A DNA stretch of 64,000 nt from Idiomarina sp. (GCA_022565355.1 JAIUMU010000001.1:372001-436000); one strand, 5' to 3'; shown: positions 48,602 to 59,250, numbered from the stretch's first letter. The notes: generated by a model not told the origin, from the letters alone. A program made the numbers and translations.

Positions 48602-49701
48602 TACTCAATCTCGCTGTAAGCTCGGCAGAACGCATCATTTTCTTCTGCAGTACCAATACTTACCCGCAAATGCTCTGGCAGTTCATAGCCTGCCACTGGC
48701 CGCACGATAACGCCCTTATGCAACAGTTTTTGGTATATCTCAGCGGCATTACTACCTACTTTAATGGTTACGAAGTTACCGTAGGAAGGAATGTAACTAA
48801 GGCCATGCGCATCACAAAACGTAGTGATTTGCGCCATGCCTTCGGCATTTACCTGTACGGAACGCGCCAAAAACTCTTCATCTTGCAACGCAGCCATTGC
48901 TGCAGTTAACGCAAGTTCATTCATATTAAACGGTTGCCGAATACGGTTCATTAAATCGGCAACTGCTGGATGCGAAACCGCATAGCCAGCGCGCAAACCG
49001 GCTAAGCCATATGCCTTAGAGAAAGTGCGCGAAACAACTAAATTCGGATATTCTTCGATCCAAGCAAAGGATGGCGCGCGCTCTTTGCTGGGTACGTACT
49101 CATAGTACGCCTCATCAAGCACCACCAAAACATTGCGCGGTACTTTGGCAATAAATTCTTGCAAGGCTTCTTTACTCAAAAAGGTGCCGGTTGGATTATT
49201 TGGGTTGGCAACAAATATCATCCGCGTGCGGCTTGTTATTGCCGCCAGCATTGCCTCGAGATCATGGCCGTAATTCTTTGCAGGCACCGCTACTGGCGTA
49301 GCACCAATTGCCTTTGTTACCAAGGGATACACCACAAATGCATGTTGAGAAAAAATCACTTCATGTTGATCTGTTACGTAGGTTCGCGCCAGCAATTCCA
49401 ACACATCATTCGAGCCGTTACCAAGAGTGATTTGCTTTACATCAATGGCAAACTTCTCTGCAATCGCTGTTTTCAAATAAAAGCCATTGGCATCTGGATA
49501 ACGGGCTAAACCATTGATTTTTGCAGTTAAGGCATCACGAACTTTCGAGCTCACACCCAATGGGTTTTCATTCGAAGCTAGCTTCACAATGTTACTAATG
49601 CCCAGCTCACGCTCTACTTCTTCAATTGGCTTACCGGCTTGATAAGGCTGTAAAGAACGAATACCGGGTAAGGCTAAACTTGCAGCATCAAAATCTTGCA
49701 T
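48601..49701 (-). CDS. hisC: Histidinol-phosphate / aromatic aminotransferase
   Basis: A class I/II PLP aminotransferase of 366 residues. The PLP lysine is in SRTFSKAYGLAGLRAGY; LASNENPLG, FVANPNNPTGTF and VLDEAYYEY complete the cofactor site. Family members use histidinol phosphate, and the copy located between serC and aroA in many gammaproteobacteria (hisC2 in Pseudomonas) also serves tyrosine and phenylalanine synthesis, which is likely here because there are no other his genes nearby. ATG 49701 follows GAGGAA. pheA and tyrA, present in the Pseudomonas version of this cluster, are missing. Confidence 0.93.
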   Translation of the reverse strand: MQDFDAASLALPGIRSLQPYQAGKPIEEVERELGISNIVKLASNENPLGVSSKVRDALTAKINGLARYPDANGFYLKTAIAEKFAIDVKQITLGNGSNDVLELLARTYVTDQHEVIFSQHAFVVYPLVTKAIGATPVAVPAKNYGHDLEAMLAAITSRTRMIFVANPNNPTGTFLSKEALQEFIAKVPRNVLVVLDEAYYEYVPSKERAPSFAWIEEYPNLVVSRTFSKAYGLAGLRAGYAVSHPAVADLMNRIRQPFNMNELALTAAMAALQDEEFLARSVQVNAEGMAQITTFCDAHGLSYIPSYGNFVTIKVGSNAAEIYQKLLHKGVIVRPVAGYELPEHLRVSIGTAEENDAFCRAYSEIE

Positions 49702-49719
49702 AAAATTCCTCAAGTAATC

Positions 49720-50799
49720 TTAACTGTGCTCGTTGGCAAATCGGGTCATAAAATCAACTAGCGCTTGGGCGCCAGCAAGAGGCATTGCGTTATACATACT
49801 TGCGCGCATGCCGCCAACAAAGCGGTGTCCTTTCAACGATAATAAGCCCTCGGCCTGTGCCTGTTGCAAGAACAGTGCATCGAGATTGCTATCATTGAGC
49901 TGGAATGGGATGTTCATCATCGAACGGTTTGCGGGTGCTATGGTGTTGCGATAAAACGATGAGTTATCAACACATTCATATAATAGCGATGATTTCGCAT
50001 GATTTAACTCGCTCATCGCCGCTAAACCACCCTCTGCTTTCAGCCATTTAAATACTTCCGCGGCTAAGTACCACGCAAAGGTATTGGGGGTGTTGTACAT
50101 CGATTTCTCTGCGGCTTGTACCTTATAATTCATAACAGTACACACCCGCTCTTGTTGGGTTGCCAACAAATCATTGCGGATGATCACCAAGGCTAAACCA
50201 GATGGGCCGATATTTTTCTGCGCACCCGCGTAGATAACGCCAAATTTTGACACATCAAGAGGTTCCGCGAGAATTACCGACGACATATCCGCTACCAGCG
50301 GCGCTGCCACATCGGGGATTTCATGGAGCGCGATGCCATCAACTGTTTCATTCGGGCAATAATGCAGGTATGCAGCATTACTGGAAAGGTTCCATTCGCT
50401 AACAGGAGGAATCGCTTTACCAAGCGGCGTTTCCGCAACCTGAGCCACCTCGTTAACCTGGGCAACATACTTCTTTGCTTCGCGAATCGCATAACCCGAC
50501 CAAATACCGGAGTTGAGATAATCTACCGTTGCATCAGGAGCAGCAATATTCTGTGCTACCGCTGAAAACTGGCCCCGACCACCGCCGTGCATAAACAAAA
50601 CCGAGTAATTATCTGGAATCGCCATCAAATCACGTAAATCTTGTTCTGCTTCCTCGGTCATTTGCACATAGATTGGATCACGATGGCTGATTTCCATTAC
50701 AGAAATCCCCAACCCTTGCCAATCGATTAATTCACGTTGCGCTTTCTGTAAAACAGGAGCCGGCAACATCGCCGGCCCCGCAGAGAAGTTATACTTCAT
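49720..50799 (-). CDS. serC: Phosphoserine aminotransferase
   Basis: Makes phosphoserine for serine synthesis and the matching intermediate for pyridoxal phosphate. [13 protein letters not shown] opens the protein, the PLP lysine lies in [13 protein letters not shown], and [16 protein letters not shown] closes it. ATG 50799 (359 residues) overlaps the end of gyrA by 11 bases; an ATG three codons upstream is also possible. The overlap suggests coupling of serC translation to gyrA. It heads the serC-hisC-aroA amino-acid group. Confidence 0.95.
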   Translation of the reverse strand: MKYNFSAGPAMLPAPVLQKAQRELIDWQGLGISVMEISHRDPIYVQMTEEAEQDLRDLMAIPDNYSVLFMHGGGRGQFSAVAQNIAAPDATVDYLNSGIWSGYAIREAKKYVAQVNEVAQVAETPLGKAIPPVSEWNLSSNAAYLHYCPNETVDGIALHEIPDVAAPLVADMSSVILAEPLDVSKFGVIYAGAQKNIGPSGLALVIIRNDLLATQQERVCTVMNYKVQAAEKSMYNTPNTFAWYLAAEVFKWLKAEGGLAAMSELNHAKSSLLYECVDNSSFYRNTIAPANRSMMNIPFQLNDSNLDALFLQQAQAEGLLSLKGHRFVGGMRASMYNAMPLAGAQALVDFMTRFANEHS

Positions 50800-53443
50800 C
50801 ACCTTCATCTCCAGAATCTGGCGCACCAGAATCCTGCTCATCGGTTGCATCTGCTGCATCGGCTACAGCATCAGCATCTAACTCCGCTGCTTCTGCATCG
50901 AGCTCTTCTTCTTCAATTTCAGCAACTCGCGCCATTCCCACTACAAACTCATCATCTGCAGTACGAATTAAACGCACACCTTGAGTGTTTCGGCCTACGG
51001 TAGATACCTCATCTACTCGCGTGCGAACTAAGGTGCCACGATTACTGATAATCATTAAGTGCTCACCAGGAATTACTTCCATAGCGCCAACTACCGCACC
51101 ATTTCGCTCGGAAACCTTAATCGATACCACACCCTTCGTAGCCCGGCCTTTGGCTGGATACTCAGTAAGTGGAGTACGTTTACCAAAGCCATTTTCGGTA
51201 ACGGTAAGTACTGCACCCTCTTCCGTACGTGGAATGAGTAGCGATACAATCTTCTGCTCTTCTGCAATTCGCATGCCGCGCACACCAGTTGCTGTACGGC
51301 CCATAGAACGCAAGTGGTCTTCACTAAAGCGAACTACTTTACCCGCATCCGAGAACAACATGATGTCGTTGCTACCATCCGTGATATCCACACCAATCAG
51401 CTCATCACCCTCTACTAAGTTCAGGGCAATAATACCGCTGGTACGTGGGCGTGAGTAATCCACCAATGGGGTTTTCTTCACAGTACCGTTACGAGTAGCC
51501 ATAACCACAAACTTATCGTCTTCAAAATTTGAAATCGGCAGAATGGCGTTAATCCGCTCACCATCTTGCAATGGCAACAGGTTCACAATTGGCTTACCAC
51601 GAGCGGCGCGGCTGGCATATGGCAGATTGTATGTTTTCATCCAATACACTCGGCCGCGGCTCGAGAAACAAAGAATCATATCGTGCGTATTGGCAACCAA
51701 TAAGCGTTCAATGAAATCTTCATCTTTCATCTTCGTAGCCGCTTTACCTTTACCACCACGCTTCTGCGCTTCGTACTCGGTAAGCGATTGATATTTCACG
51801 TAGCCTTGGTGAGAAAGTGTTACTACAACATCTTCTTGCTCAATCAAATCTTCCATGTTGATATCATGGCTAGCGTTACTAATTTCAGTACGGCGCTCAT
51901 CGCCAAATTCAGCCTGTGCTTGCACCAGCTCTTCGCGAATCACTTCCATTAACCGTTCAGTACTTGCCAAAATATGCATTAACTCAGCGATTACATCTAA
52001 TAGGCCTTTATATTCATCAAGAATTTTTTCGTGTTCTAGGCCTGTTAATTTGTGTAACCGTAAATCAAGAATGGCTTGCGCTTGGTTTTCAGTAAGATGA
52101 TAAATACCATCAATTACACCGAAACCGTCTTCAACCCAATCTGGACGCGCAGCATCTACCCCAGCGCGCTCCAGCATGATAGACACATCACCGAGCTGCC
52201 AACCTTGAGCAATTAACTGTGCTTTTGCTTCGGCTGGTGATGGCGAACGCTTGATCATTTCAATGATCTCGTTGATGTTCGCCAACGCTACCGCTAAACC
52301 TTCTAGAATATGCGCTCGCTCACGCGCTTTACGCAGCTCAAACACGGTACGGCGGGTAACTACTTCACGACGGTGAGTAATGAAGCATTCCAGCATTTCG
52401 CGCAAAGAGAACAGCTTCGGTTGGCCTTTATCTAGGGCAACCATGTTAAAGCCAAACGCTACCTGCATTTGCGTATGCTGGTACAGGTGATTCAACATCA
52501 CCTCACCCGATTCATTGCGCTTCATTTCAATAACAATACGCATGCCATCTTTATCAGATTCATCACGTAGCGCACTAATGCCTTCAATGCGTTTTTCTTT
52601 AACGAGCTCAGCGATTTTTTCAATCAGCTTGGCTTTGTTCACCTGATAAGGAATTTCGTGCACGATAATGGTATCGCGGCCAGTGCTTTCATCGGTGATC
52701 ACGTCTGCGCGGGCACGAATGTAAATTCGGCCTCTACCGGTACGATATGCATCGAGAATGCCTTGGCGGCCCGATAAGATACCCGCTGTTGGGAAATCTG
52801 GGCCAGGAATATGTTCCATCAACTCTTCAAGTTGAATATCTGGATTATCCACCATCGCTAAACAACCGTTAATTACTTCGGTTAGGTTATGCGGCGGGAT
52901 ATTGGTTGCCATACCAACAGCGATACCGGAAGAACCGTTCGCTAATAGGTTTGGAATCCGGGTTGGCAACACTTCCGGAATAAATTCGGTGCCATCGTAG
53001 TTGGGCACAAAATCAACGGTTTCTTTCTCTAAATCAGCAAGTAATTGATGTGCAATTTTCGACATCCGTACTTCGGTATAACGCATTGCCGCCGCGGAAT
53101 CACCATCCACTGAACCAAAGTTACCTTGGCCATCAGCGAGCATGTAGCGGAGAGAGAATGGCTGCGCCATACGAACTATGGTGTCGTACACTGCAGAATC
53201 ACCGTGCGGGTGATACTTACCGATTACATCACCCACTACGCGAGCAGATTTCTTATATGGTTTATTAAAATCATTTCCGAGTACATTCATTGCGAATAGT
53301 ACGCGCCGATGCACTGGCTTCAAACCATCGCGTACATCAGGTAAAGCTCGCCCGATGATAACGCTCATGGCGTAATCTAAGTACGAATTCTTTAGTTCGT
53401 CTTCGATATTAATCGGCATTACTTCTTTGGCAAGATCGCTCAT
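50789..53443 (-). CDS. gyrA: DNA gyrase subunit A
   Basis: The DNA-cutting subunit of gyrase. The catalytic tyrosine lies in [15 protein letters not shown] (near residue 122), and the quinolone region reads [13 protein letters not shown], with serine and aspartate at the sensitive wild-type positions. The C-terminal beta-pinwheel contains the GyrA box QRGGKGKA near residue 560. It has 884 residues; the last 45 are a very acidic tail ([18 protein letters not shown] and [17 protein letters not shown]), longer than usual and probably modulating wrapping. Divergent from ubiG; serC overlaps its end. Confidence 0.97.
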   Translation of the reverse strand: MSDLAKEVMPINIEDELKNSYLDYAMSVIIGRALPDVRDGLKPVHRRVLFAMNVLGNDFNKPYKKSARVVGDVIGKYHPHGDSAVYDTIVRMAQPFSLRYMLADGQGNFGSVDGDSAAAMRYTEVRMSKIAHQLLADLEKETVDFVPNYDGTEFIPEVLPTRIPNLLANGSSGIAVGMATNIPPHNLTEVINGCLAMVDNPDIQLEELMEHIPGPDFPTAGILSGRQGILDAYRTGRGRIYIRARADVITDESTGRDTIIVHEIPYQVNKAKLIEKIAELVKEKRIEGISALRDESDKDGMRIVIEMKRNESGEVMLNHLYQHTQMQVAFGFNMVALDKGQPKLFSLREMLECFITHRREVVTRRTVFELRKARERAHILEGLAVALANINEIIEMIKRSPSPAEAKAQLIAQGWQLGDVSIMLERAGVDAARPDWVEDGFGVIDGIYHLTENQAQAILDLRLHKLTGLEHEKILDEYKGLLDVIAELMHILASTERLMEVIREELVQAQAEFGDERRTEISNASHDINMEDLIEQEDVVVTLSHQGYVKYQSLTEYEAQKRGGKGKAATKMKDEDFIERLLVANTHDMILCFSSRGRVYWMKTYNLPYASRAARGKPIVNLLPLQDGERINAILPISNFEDDKFVVMATRNGTVKKTPLVDYSRPRTSGIIALNLVEGDELIGVDITDGSNDIMLFSDAGKVVRFSEDHLRSMGRTATGVRGMRIAEEQKIVSLLIPRTEEGAVLTVTENGFGKRTPLTEYPAKGRATKGVVSIKVSERNGAVVGAMEVIPGEHLMIISNRGTLVRTRVDEVSTVGRNTQGVRLIRTADDEFVVGMARVAEIEEEELDAEAAELDADAVADAADATDEQDSGAPDSGDEGDEV

Positions 53444-53549
53444 ATTTTTTCCCTAACAAGTACTCTTCATATCGTTATAGTTTTCGAGTAAATCGCCTTA
53501 CTGAATCAACTTTGCAGGATACCATAGCAGGTTGCCGTTGACGACTGCA

Positions 53550-53596
53550 AAACGAACACAAAACACAAGTTAACACTGGTTTACATGTGTTCGTTT
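53550..53596. repeat. 11-base inverted repeat in the gyrA-ubiG promoter region
   Basis: AAACGAACACA (53550-53560) and its exact complement TGTGTTCGTTT (53586-53596) flank a 25-base spacer in the 283-base divergent region. No T run follows, so it is not a plain terminator. It could bind a dimeric regulator or form a hairpin in a leader; no known regulator was recognised. Confidence 0.5.
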
Positions 53597-53726
53597 CGGT
53601 ACACTGCGGGCCATTCATATGGGCAATAAAAATATCGTATTGGGTACCCAGTAACGCGCTACAGGCGCACCCACAAATCATTGTGCGCTCTTCGCAGCCC
53701 CTTGTTTTAGCATAAGGAAGATAAAC

Positions 53727-54440
53727 ATGCAGCAAAATGTCGATCCTGCAGAAATCGAAAAGTTTAATGCCATGGCATCACGTTGGTGGGATCCGCAAGG
53801 CGATTTTAAGCCACTCCATCAAATCAACCCATTACGCTTGCAGTTTATTGATCAACATGGCCTCGGTTTAAGTGGCCGGAAAATTTTGGATGTAGGTTGT
53901 GGTGGCGGTTTATTGAGTGAAGCCATGGCGAAAGCAGGCGCTCAAGTTACCGGCATCGATATGAGCCCCGATGCGCTTAGCGTGGCCCGTTTGCATGCGC
54001 TAGATAGTGGTGTGGATGTGGATTATCAGCAAATCACGGCGGAAGAGTTTGCCGCCGAGCACGCTGGCCAGTTCGATATCGTTACCTGCTTAGAAATGCT
54101 CGAGCATGTGCCTAACCCAAGTACCGTAATTGCAGCCTGCGCACGCTTAGTTAAACCAGGTGGCCGGGTTATTTTCTCTACCTTGAATCGCACTTTGAAA
54201 GCCAAACTGTTGGGCGTATATATGGCTGAATATATATTGCGTTGGGTACCACAAGGCACCCATGATGCGAGTAAATTTATTCGTCCAGCGGAGTTAATGG
54301 ATATGGCCAATAGCGCCGGATTAAAAGAACTTGCCGCTACGGGTATCCACTTTAATCCGCTACTGAACCAATTCTTCGTAAGTGATCGTAACTTGGATGT
54401 AAACTATCTGGTTGCTTGTGAGCGCCCTACAGCCAAATAG
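53727..54440 (+). CDS. ubiG: Ubiquinone biosynthesis O-methyltransferase UbiG
   Basis: Performs both O-methylations in ubiquinone synthesis. It has 237 residues. The start [20 protein letters not shown] is typical; the SAM motif is [16 protein letters not shown] and the post-motifs include [12 protein letters not shown] and [10 protein letters not shown]. The ATG at 53727 follows AAGGAAG. Divergent from gyrA, as in E. coli, and followed after 32 bases by a HAD phosphatase gene. Confidence 0.97.
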   Translation: MQQNVDPAEIEKFNAMASRWWDPQGDFKPLHQINPLRLQFIDQHGLGLSGRKILDVGCGGGLLSEAMAKAGAQVTGIDMSPDALSVARLHALDSGVDVDYQQITAEEFAAEHAGQFDIVTCLEMLEHVPNPSTVIAACARLVKPGGRVIFSTLNRTLKAKLLGVYMAEYILRWVPQGTHDASKFIRPAELMDMANSAGLKELAATGIHFNPLLNQFFVSDRNLDVNYLVACERPTAK

Positions 54441-54472
54441 GCCATTCAATGAGCCGCAATGGAGAAGTGTAT

Positions 54473-55150
54473 ATGTTAGGTAAGCGCCCAAACGCCATTC
54501 TATTTGATTTAGATGGCACCCTACTCGATACAGCGCCCGATCTAGGCCATGCCCTCAATCGTGTGCTGGCCGATTCGAATCGGCCCTTAAAAAAGCTTAC
54601 CGAAATGCGCCCTTATGCGTCACATGGCTCACATGGCCTACTGAAGTTAGGTTTTGGGGATGATTACAACGATCTAAATCGCACCCAATTGCGGCAACAA
54701 TTTCTTGATTATTACGAACAACGGGTTTGTGTAGATACCACTTTGTTTGCTGAGGTTGAAGAGCTGCTGCAGGTGTTAACCCAGCAACAAATGCCAATGG
54801 CGATTGTTACCAATAAACCGACCCTGTATACGCAGCTAGTTCTGCGCGAAATTCCGGCTCTAGCGCGCATACCTGTAGTAGTGTGTGGCGATACGTTAAG
54901 TGTTGCCAAACCGGATCCAGCGCCCCTGTTACATGCCTGCGAATTACTGAGCTCCCATTATCAGTATCCTATTGAGGCACAACATGCCCTGTATGTAGGC
55001 GATGCAGAGCGCGATATTGAGGCTGGCCGCAGAGCGGGAATGCGTACGGTTTTGGCCAGTTATGGTTATATTGCTGCGCACGATAATGTGCAGGCATGGC
55101 GTGCTGATTTTGCGATTGCCCAACCGAGCCAATTATTGGATTTGTGGTAA
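54473..55150 (+). CDS. HAD phosphatase of the Gph/MupP group
   Basis: A 225-residue HAD IA hydrolase: motif I ILFDLDGTLLDTAPD, motif II AIVTNKPT, motif III lysine in SVAKPDPAP, motif IV YVGDAERDIEAG. The family was first named for phosphoglycolate phosphatase, but the gene directly after ubiG in Pseudomonas is mupP, which dephosphorylates N-acetylmuramic acid 6-phosphate in cell-wall recycling, and this gene has the same place. Which substrate applies is unresolved. ATG 54473 follows GGAG at 8 bases; ATG 54449 is in frame but has no site. Confidence 0.85.
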   Translation: MLGKRPNAILFDLDGTLLDTAPDLGHALNRVLADSNRPLKKLTEMRPYASHGSHGLLKLGFGDDYNDLNRTQLRQQFLDYYEQRVCVDTTLFAEVEELLQVLTQQQMPMAIVTNKPTLYTQLVLREIPALARIPVVVCGDTLSVAKPDPAPLLHACELLSSHYQYPIEAQHALYVGDAERDIEAGRRAGMRTVLASYGYIAAHDNVQAWRADFAIAQPSQLLDLW

Positions 55151-55409
55151 TCTATAGACATCAAAATGGGTATGTTTGGTGAGAAAATACACGGCTGTTC
55201 GGTATAGTTAGGGTGCTCAGCAGCCGTGCCATTTGTTATATATTCCATCTAAGTTGCATAACAAAATATTTAAGATAAAAATATTATGTACCTGCAAAGG
55301 CGCGCCACTCTTGGTGCTTATCAAAATCTACCAAAATTCAAGCCCGAAACAGTGAATTTCTTGCTTGATCAAAAGCGCTTTGATGACTAGCATAGCGGTA
55401 ATCAACGCA

Positions 55410-55425
55410 ACACTACATATTGTGT
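55410..55425. promoter_or_regulatory. NrdR box 1
   Basis: ACACTACATATTGTGT matches the NrdR consensus acaCwAtATaTwGtgt with one difference. NrdR represses ribonucleotide reductase genes when dATP is high. It lies 67 bases before the nrdA start. Confidence 0.75.
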
Positions 55426-55451
55426 AAAAATGCTCCACCTTACCTAGTTCA

Positions 55452-55467
55452 CCACAATATATAGTGA
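55452..55467. promoter_or_regulatory. NrdR box 2
   Basis: CCACAATATATAGTGA keeps the full core of the NrdR consensus (CAATATATAG) and differs at the outer bases. Its start is 42 bases from that of box 1, about four helical turns, so both boxes face the same side of the DNA. Confidence 0.75.
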
Positions 55468-55491
55468 TAAGAAAAAACCTGCGAGGGCATC

Positions 55492-57828
55492 ATGAACCAA
55501 CCTATCTACGTAACAAAGCGCAATGGCGAGCGCGAGCTTTTAGACTTGGAGAAAATTCACCGAGTAATTAGCTGGGCGGCTGAGGGATTAAAAGACGTAT
55601 CGGTTTCAGAAGTGGAGCTTAAATCTCGTATCCAATTTTATGACGGTATTAAAACCGCCGATATTCACGAAACCATTATTCGTGCTGCAGCTGATTTAAT
55701 TAGTGAAGAAGCCCCTGATTATCAGTTTCTCGCCGCACGCTTAGCCATTTTCCATCTACGTAAAAAAGCCTACGGCGAGTTTGAACCGCCACATCTATTC
55801 GATCATGTTACCAAAATGGTAAGTATGAATCGTTATGACAAGCATATTCTTGAGGATTATAGCCAAGCCGAATTAGAAGAGCTGAACACCTACCTTGATC
55901 ATAGCCGTGATCTAAACTTTTCATATGCAGCAGTAAAGCAATTGGAAGGTAAGTATCTCGTGCAGAACCGAGTTACGGGTGTGGTTTACGAAAGTGCGCA
56001 GTTCTTATATATCTTGGTAGCCGCATGTTTGTTCGCAAAATATCCACCGGAAAAGCGGTTGGATTATGTTCGTCGTTTTTACGATGCTACCTCGCAGTTC
56101 AAAATTTCACTACCTACGCCAATTATGTCCGGCGTGCGCACCCCTACTCGTCAGTTCAGCTCCTGTGTACTGATAGAATGTGGTGATAGCCTTGATTCTA
56201 TTAACGCCACCGCTAGCGCTATCGTAAAATATGTATCGCAGCGTGCCGGTATCGGTATCAACGCTGGCCGTATTCGTGCCCTTGGTAGCCCGATACGCAA
56301 TGGCGAAGCATTCCATACTGGCTGTATTCCGTTCTTCAAGTATTTCCAAACAGCAGTAAAAAGTTGTTCGCAAGGCGGTGTCCGCGGTGGTGCAGCCACC
56401 CTATTCTATCCGCTATGGCATTTAGAAGTAGAATCTCTGCTGGTGTTGAAGAATAACCGTGGTGTTGAAGAAAACCGTGTGCGCCATCTTGATTATGGTG
56501 TGCAATTCAACAAGCTCATGTATCAGCGTTTGGTGAAAGATCAGTACATCACTTTATTTAGCCCAAGCGATGTGCCTGGCTTATACGATGCATTCTTTGC
56601 CGACCAAGACGAGTTTGAGCGCTTGTACGTGCAATACGAAGCCGATGAAAGCATCCGCAAGAAGCGCATTAAAGCAATCGAGCTCTTTAGCTTGTTTATG
56701 CAAGAACGCGCGAGCACTGGCCGCATGTATCTACAGAATGTGGATCATACCAACAACCACAGCCCATTTAATCCGAAGCTTGCGCCGGTTCGGCAAAGTA
56801 ACTTGTGCCTTGAAATTGCGTTACCTACCAAGCCGTTACAGCACATTAATGACGAAGAAGGTGAAATTGCCTTATGTACGCTGTCGGCATTCAACCTTGG
56901 CGCACTAGAATCATTAGATGATCTGGAAGAATGGGCCGATTTAGCCGTGCGAGCGCTGGATAACCTACTCGATTATCAAGATTATCCAGTACCGGCAGCA
57001 ATGAATGCTTCAATGGCTCGCCGTACGCTAGGTATAGGCGTAATCAACTATGCCTATTACCTTGCTAAGAATGGTGTACGTTACTCAGATGGCAGCGCTA
57101 ATGGCCTTACTCATCGCACCTTTGAAGCAATTCAATATTACTTAATGAAAGCTTCGAATGAATTAGCCAAAGAGCAAGGTGCGTGTCCGAAGTTCAATGA
57201 AACCACCTACTCAGAGGGTGTGTTGCCCATCGATACTTATAAGAAAGATCTCGATGCGGTGTGCAACGAACCGCTTCATTACGATTGGGAAGCTTTACGC
57301 GAATCAGTGCGCAAGCATGGGTTACGCAACTCTACCCTATCAGCATTGATGCCATCGGAAACTTCTTCGCAGATTTCCAACGCTACTAACGGTATCGAGC
57401 CGCCACGTGGCCATGTAAGCGTGAAATCTTCAAAAGATGGTGTAATGAAGCAAGTAGTTCCGGAATACGATCGATTAAAAGATCAATATGAACTGCTTTG
57501 GCAGATTCCGAGTAATAAAGGGTATCTCGAACTCGTTGGAATTATGCAGAAGTTTGTTGACCAAACCATTTCTGCAAACACCAACTACGATCCGAATAAA
57601 TTTGAAGGCGGCCGCGTACCTATGAAGCAGCTGCTGCAAGATTTGTTATACGCATACAAGCTTGGCGTAAAAACGATGTACTACCACAACACGCGTGATG
57701 GTGCTTCCGATAGCCAAACCGATATGCCGGCTGATTTACGCAAAAAGCTCGAAGCGAAAACGAATCAAGCGGTAACCGCAGTAATCGAAGATGATGACGA
57801 TTGCGCCGGTGGTGCTTGCAAAATCTAA
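55492..57828 (+). CDS. nrdA: Ribonucleoside-diphosphate reductase class Ia, alpha subunit
   Basis: Catalytic subunit making deoxynucleotides under aerobic conditions. An N-terminal ATP-cone (about residues 5-95; VTKRNGERELLDLEKI) provides dATP control. The large barrel has TPIMSGVRTPTRQFSSCVLIE, with the first redox cysteine, and NLCLEIALPT with the thiyl-radical cysteine. The C-terminus DDDDCAGGACKI carries the shuttle cysteine pair. It has 778 residues (E. coli 761). First gene of nrdA-nrdB-yfaE, under NrdR boxes. Confidence 0.97.
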   Translation: MNQPIYVTKRNGERELLDLEKIHRVISWAAEGLKDVSVSEVELKSRIQFYDGIKTADIHETIIRAAADLISEEAPDYQFLAARLAIFHLRKKAYGEFEPPHLFDHVTKMVSMNRYDKHILEDYSQAELEELNTYLDHSRDLNFSYAAVKQLEGKYLVQNRVTGVVYESAQFLYILVAACLFAKYPPEKRLDYVRRFYDATSQFKISLPTPIMSGVRTPTRQFSSCVLIECGDSLDSINATASAIVKYVSQRAGIGINAGRIRALGSPIRNGEAFHTGCIPFFKYFQTAVKSCSQGGVRGGAATLFYPLWHLEVESLLVLKNNRGVEENRVRHLDYGVQFNKLMYQRLVKDQYITLFSPSDVPGLYDAFFADQDEFERLYVQYEADESIRKKRIKAIELFSLFMQERASTGRMYLQNVDHTNNHSPFNPKLAPVRQSNLCLEIALPTKPLQHINDEEGEIALCTLSAFNLGALESLDDLEEWADLAVRALDNLLDYQDYPVPAAMNASMARRTLGIGVINYAYYLAKNGVRYSDGSANGLTHRTFEAIQYYLMKASNELAKEQGACPKFNETTYSEGVLPIDTYKKDLDAVCNEPLHYDWEALRESVRKHGLRNSTLSALMPSETSSQISNATNGIEPPRGHVSVKSSKDGVMKQVVPEYDRLKDQYELLWQIPSNKGYLELVGIMQKFVDQTISANTNYDPNKFEGGRVPMKQLLQDLLYAYKLGVKTMYYHNTRDGASDSQTDMPADLRKKLEAKTNQAVTAVIEDDDDCAGGACKI

Positions 57829-57854
57829 GTTTTTTAGGGAGCACATGAATTAAG

Positions 57855-58985
57855 ATGCGATATTCAACGTTTAGTCAGCACGCCGTGAATCCACAGGGTG
57901 AACCCATGTTCTTTGGTAACACGGTAAATGTGGCGCGCTATGATCAACAGCGCCACCCTATTTTTGAAAAGCTTATTGAAAAGCAGCTCAGTTTTTTCTG
58001 GCGCCCAGAAGAAGTAGATGTGAGCCGTGATCGGGTAGATTTTCAGAAAGTTTCCGATAGCGAGAAACATATCTTTATCTCGAATCTGAAATATCAAACG
58101 TTGTTAGATTCTGTGCAAGGCCGCAGCCCGAACGTGGCATTGCTACCCATTGTTTCGTTACCTGAACTCGAAACATGGATTGAAACCTGGGCTTTTTCAG
58201 AAACCATACATTCGCGCTCATACACGCACATTTTGCGTAACTTATTCACCGATCCAAGCCATGTGTTTGACGACATCGTAGTGAATGAAGAAATTCAAAA
58301 GCGTGCGGTTGATATTTCTAAGTATTACGATGATTTGATTCTGCATACGCAACTTTGGCAGATTCATGGCGAAGGCGTAATCACAGTTGGTGAAGAAACC
58401 TTCAACATAACGATTCGTGAACTTAAGAAGAAACTGTTTTTGTGCATTAACTCGGTAAACGCACTAGAAGCCATCCGTTTTTATGTAAGCTTCGCTTGCT
58501 CGTTTGCGTTCGCTGAACGTGAATTGATGGAAGGTAATGCGAAAATCATTCGCCTTATCGCCCGCGATGAAAACTTACACTTAACATCTACCCAGCACAT
58601 CATTAATTTGTGGCAGTACGGTGAAGATGATCCGGAAATGAAGGAAATTGCCGAAGAGTGTCGGGAAGAAGCGCGAGAAATATTCTTAAAAGCGGTGCAG
58701 CAAGAAAAAGAGTGGGCGAAGTACCTATTCCAGCATGGTTCTATGATTGGTTTGAATGAGCAAATCCTTTGCCAATACGTGGAATACATTGCCAACCTGC
58801 GCATGCAAGCCATTGGCTTTGAAAGCGCCTTTGATCAGAAAAGTAATCCGTTACCGTGGATGAACAAATACCTCGTTTCGGATAACGTGCAGGTTGCGCC
58901 GCAAGAAGCTGAAATCAGTTCTTACTTGGTAGGCCAGATTGATAGCCAAGTAAGCGTAGATGATTTCGGAGATTTCGATCTCTGA
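57855..58985 (+). CDS. nrdB: Ribonucleoside-diphosphate reductase class Ia, beta subunit
   Basis: Holds the diiron-tyrosyl radical cofactor. Metal ligands Glu116 and His119 and the radical Tyr123 are in [12 protein letters not shown], equivalent to E. coli 115, 118 and 122; a further Glu-His pair is in [14 protein letters not shown]. The C-terminal tail DDFGDFDL is the docking peptide for NrdA. It has 376 residues, identical to the family norm, and begins 26 bases after nrdA. Confidence 0.97.
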   Translation: MRYSTFSQHAVNPQGEPMFFGNTVNVARYDQQRHPIFEKLIEKQLSFFWRPEEVDVSRDRVDFQKVSDSEKHIFISNLKYQTLLDSVQGRSPNVALLPIVSLPELETWIETWAFSETIHSRSYTHILRNLFTDPSHVFDDIVVNEEIQKRAVDISKYYDDLILHTQLWQIHGEGVITVGEETFNITIRELKKKLFLCINSVNALEAIRFYVSFACSFAFAERELMEGNAKIIRLIARDENLHLTSTQHIINLWQYGEDDPEMKEIAEECREEAREIFLKAVQQEKEWAKYLFQHGSMIGLNEQILCQYVEYIANLRMQAIGFESAFDQKSNPLPWMNKYLVSDNVQVAPQEAEISSYLVGQIDSQVSVDDFGDFDL

Positions 58986-58989
58986 TCAC

Positions 58990-59250
58990 ATGGCCAGCTT
59001 CAAAATAACCATCAACCAAGTGATACACGTAGAGGTCGAGGCAGATGCCCCGGCCTCTTTACTTGAAACTATTGAACAAGTAGGTGTAGAGCCACGTTTT
59101 CATTGTAGAAATGGCTTTTGTGGCGCCTGCCGAACCAAGCTAATTAGTGGCACGGTTCGCTATACCACTGAGCCTCTCGCATATATTCGGCAAGGTGATA
59201 TCCTACCTTGCGTATGCCAAGCCGATAGCGATATCATTATTGAGCATTAG
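58990..59250 (+). CDS. yfaE: 2Fe-2S ferredoxin YfaE for NrdB cofactor maintenance
   Basis: A small ferredoxin that delivers electrons to rebuild the tyrosyl radical of NrdB. It has 86 residues from ATG 58990. The cluster cysteines are Cys39, Cys44, Cys47 and Cys74 in HCRNGFCGACRTKL and LPCVCQ, the plant-type pattern. It lies four bases after nrdB, so it is on the same message. Confidence 0.95.
   Translation: MASFKITINQVIHVEVEADAPASLLETIEQVGVEPRFHCRNGFCGACRTKLISGTVRYTTEPLAYIRQGDILPCVCQADSDIIIEH

Larger units (their letters stand above)
55151..55491 (+). promoter_or_regulatory. nrdA control region
   Basis: This 341-base gap separates the HAD gene from nrdA. It holds a long-loop hairpin (arms CACGGCTG at 55190 and CAGCCGTG at 55221), an AT-rich stretch, a 34-codon frame of doubtful value (55286-55390), and two NrdR boxes close to nrdA. 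No terminator with a T run was found for the ubiG unit. Confidence 0.6.
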
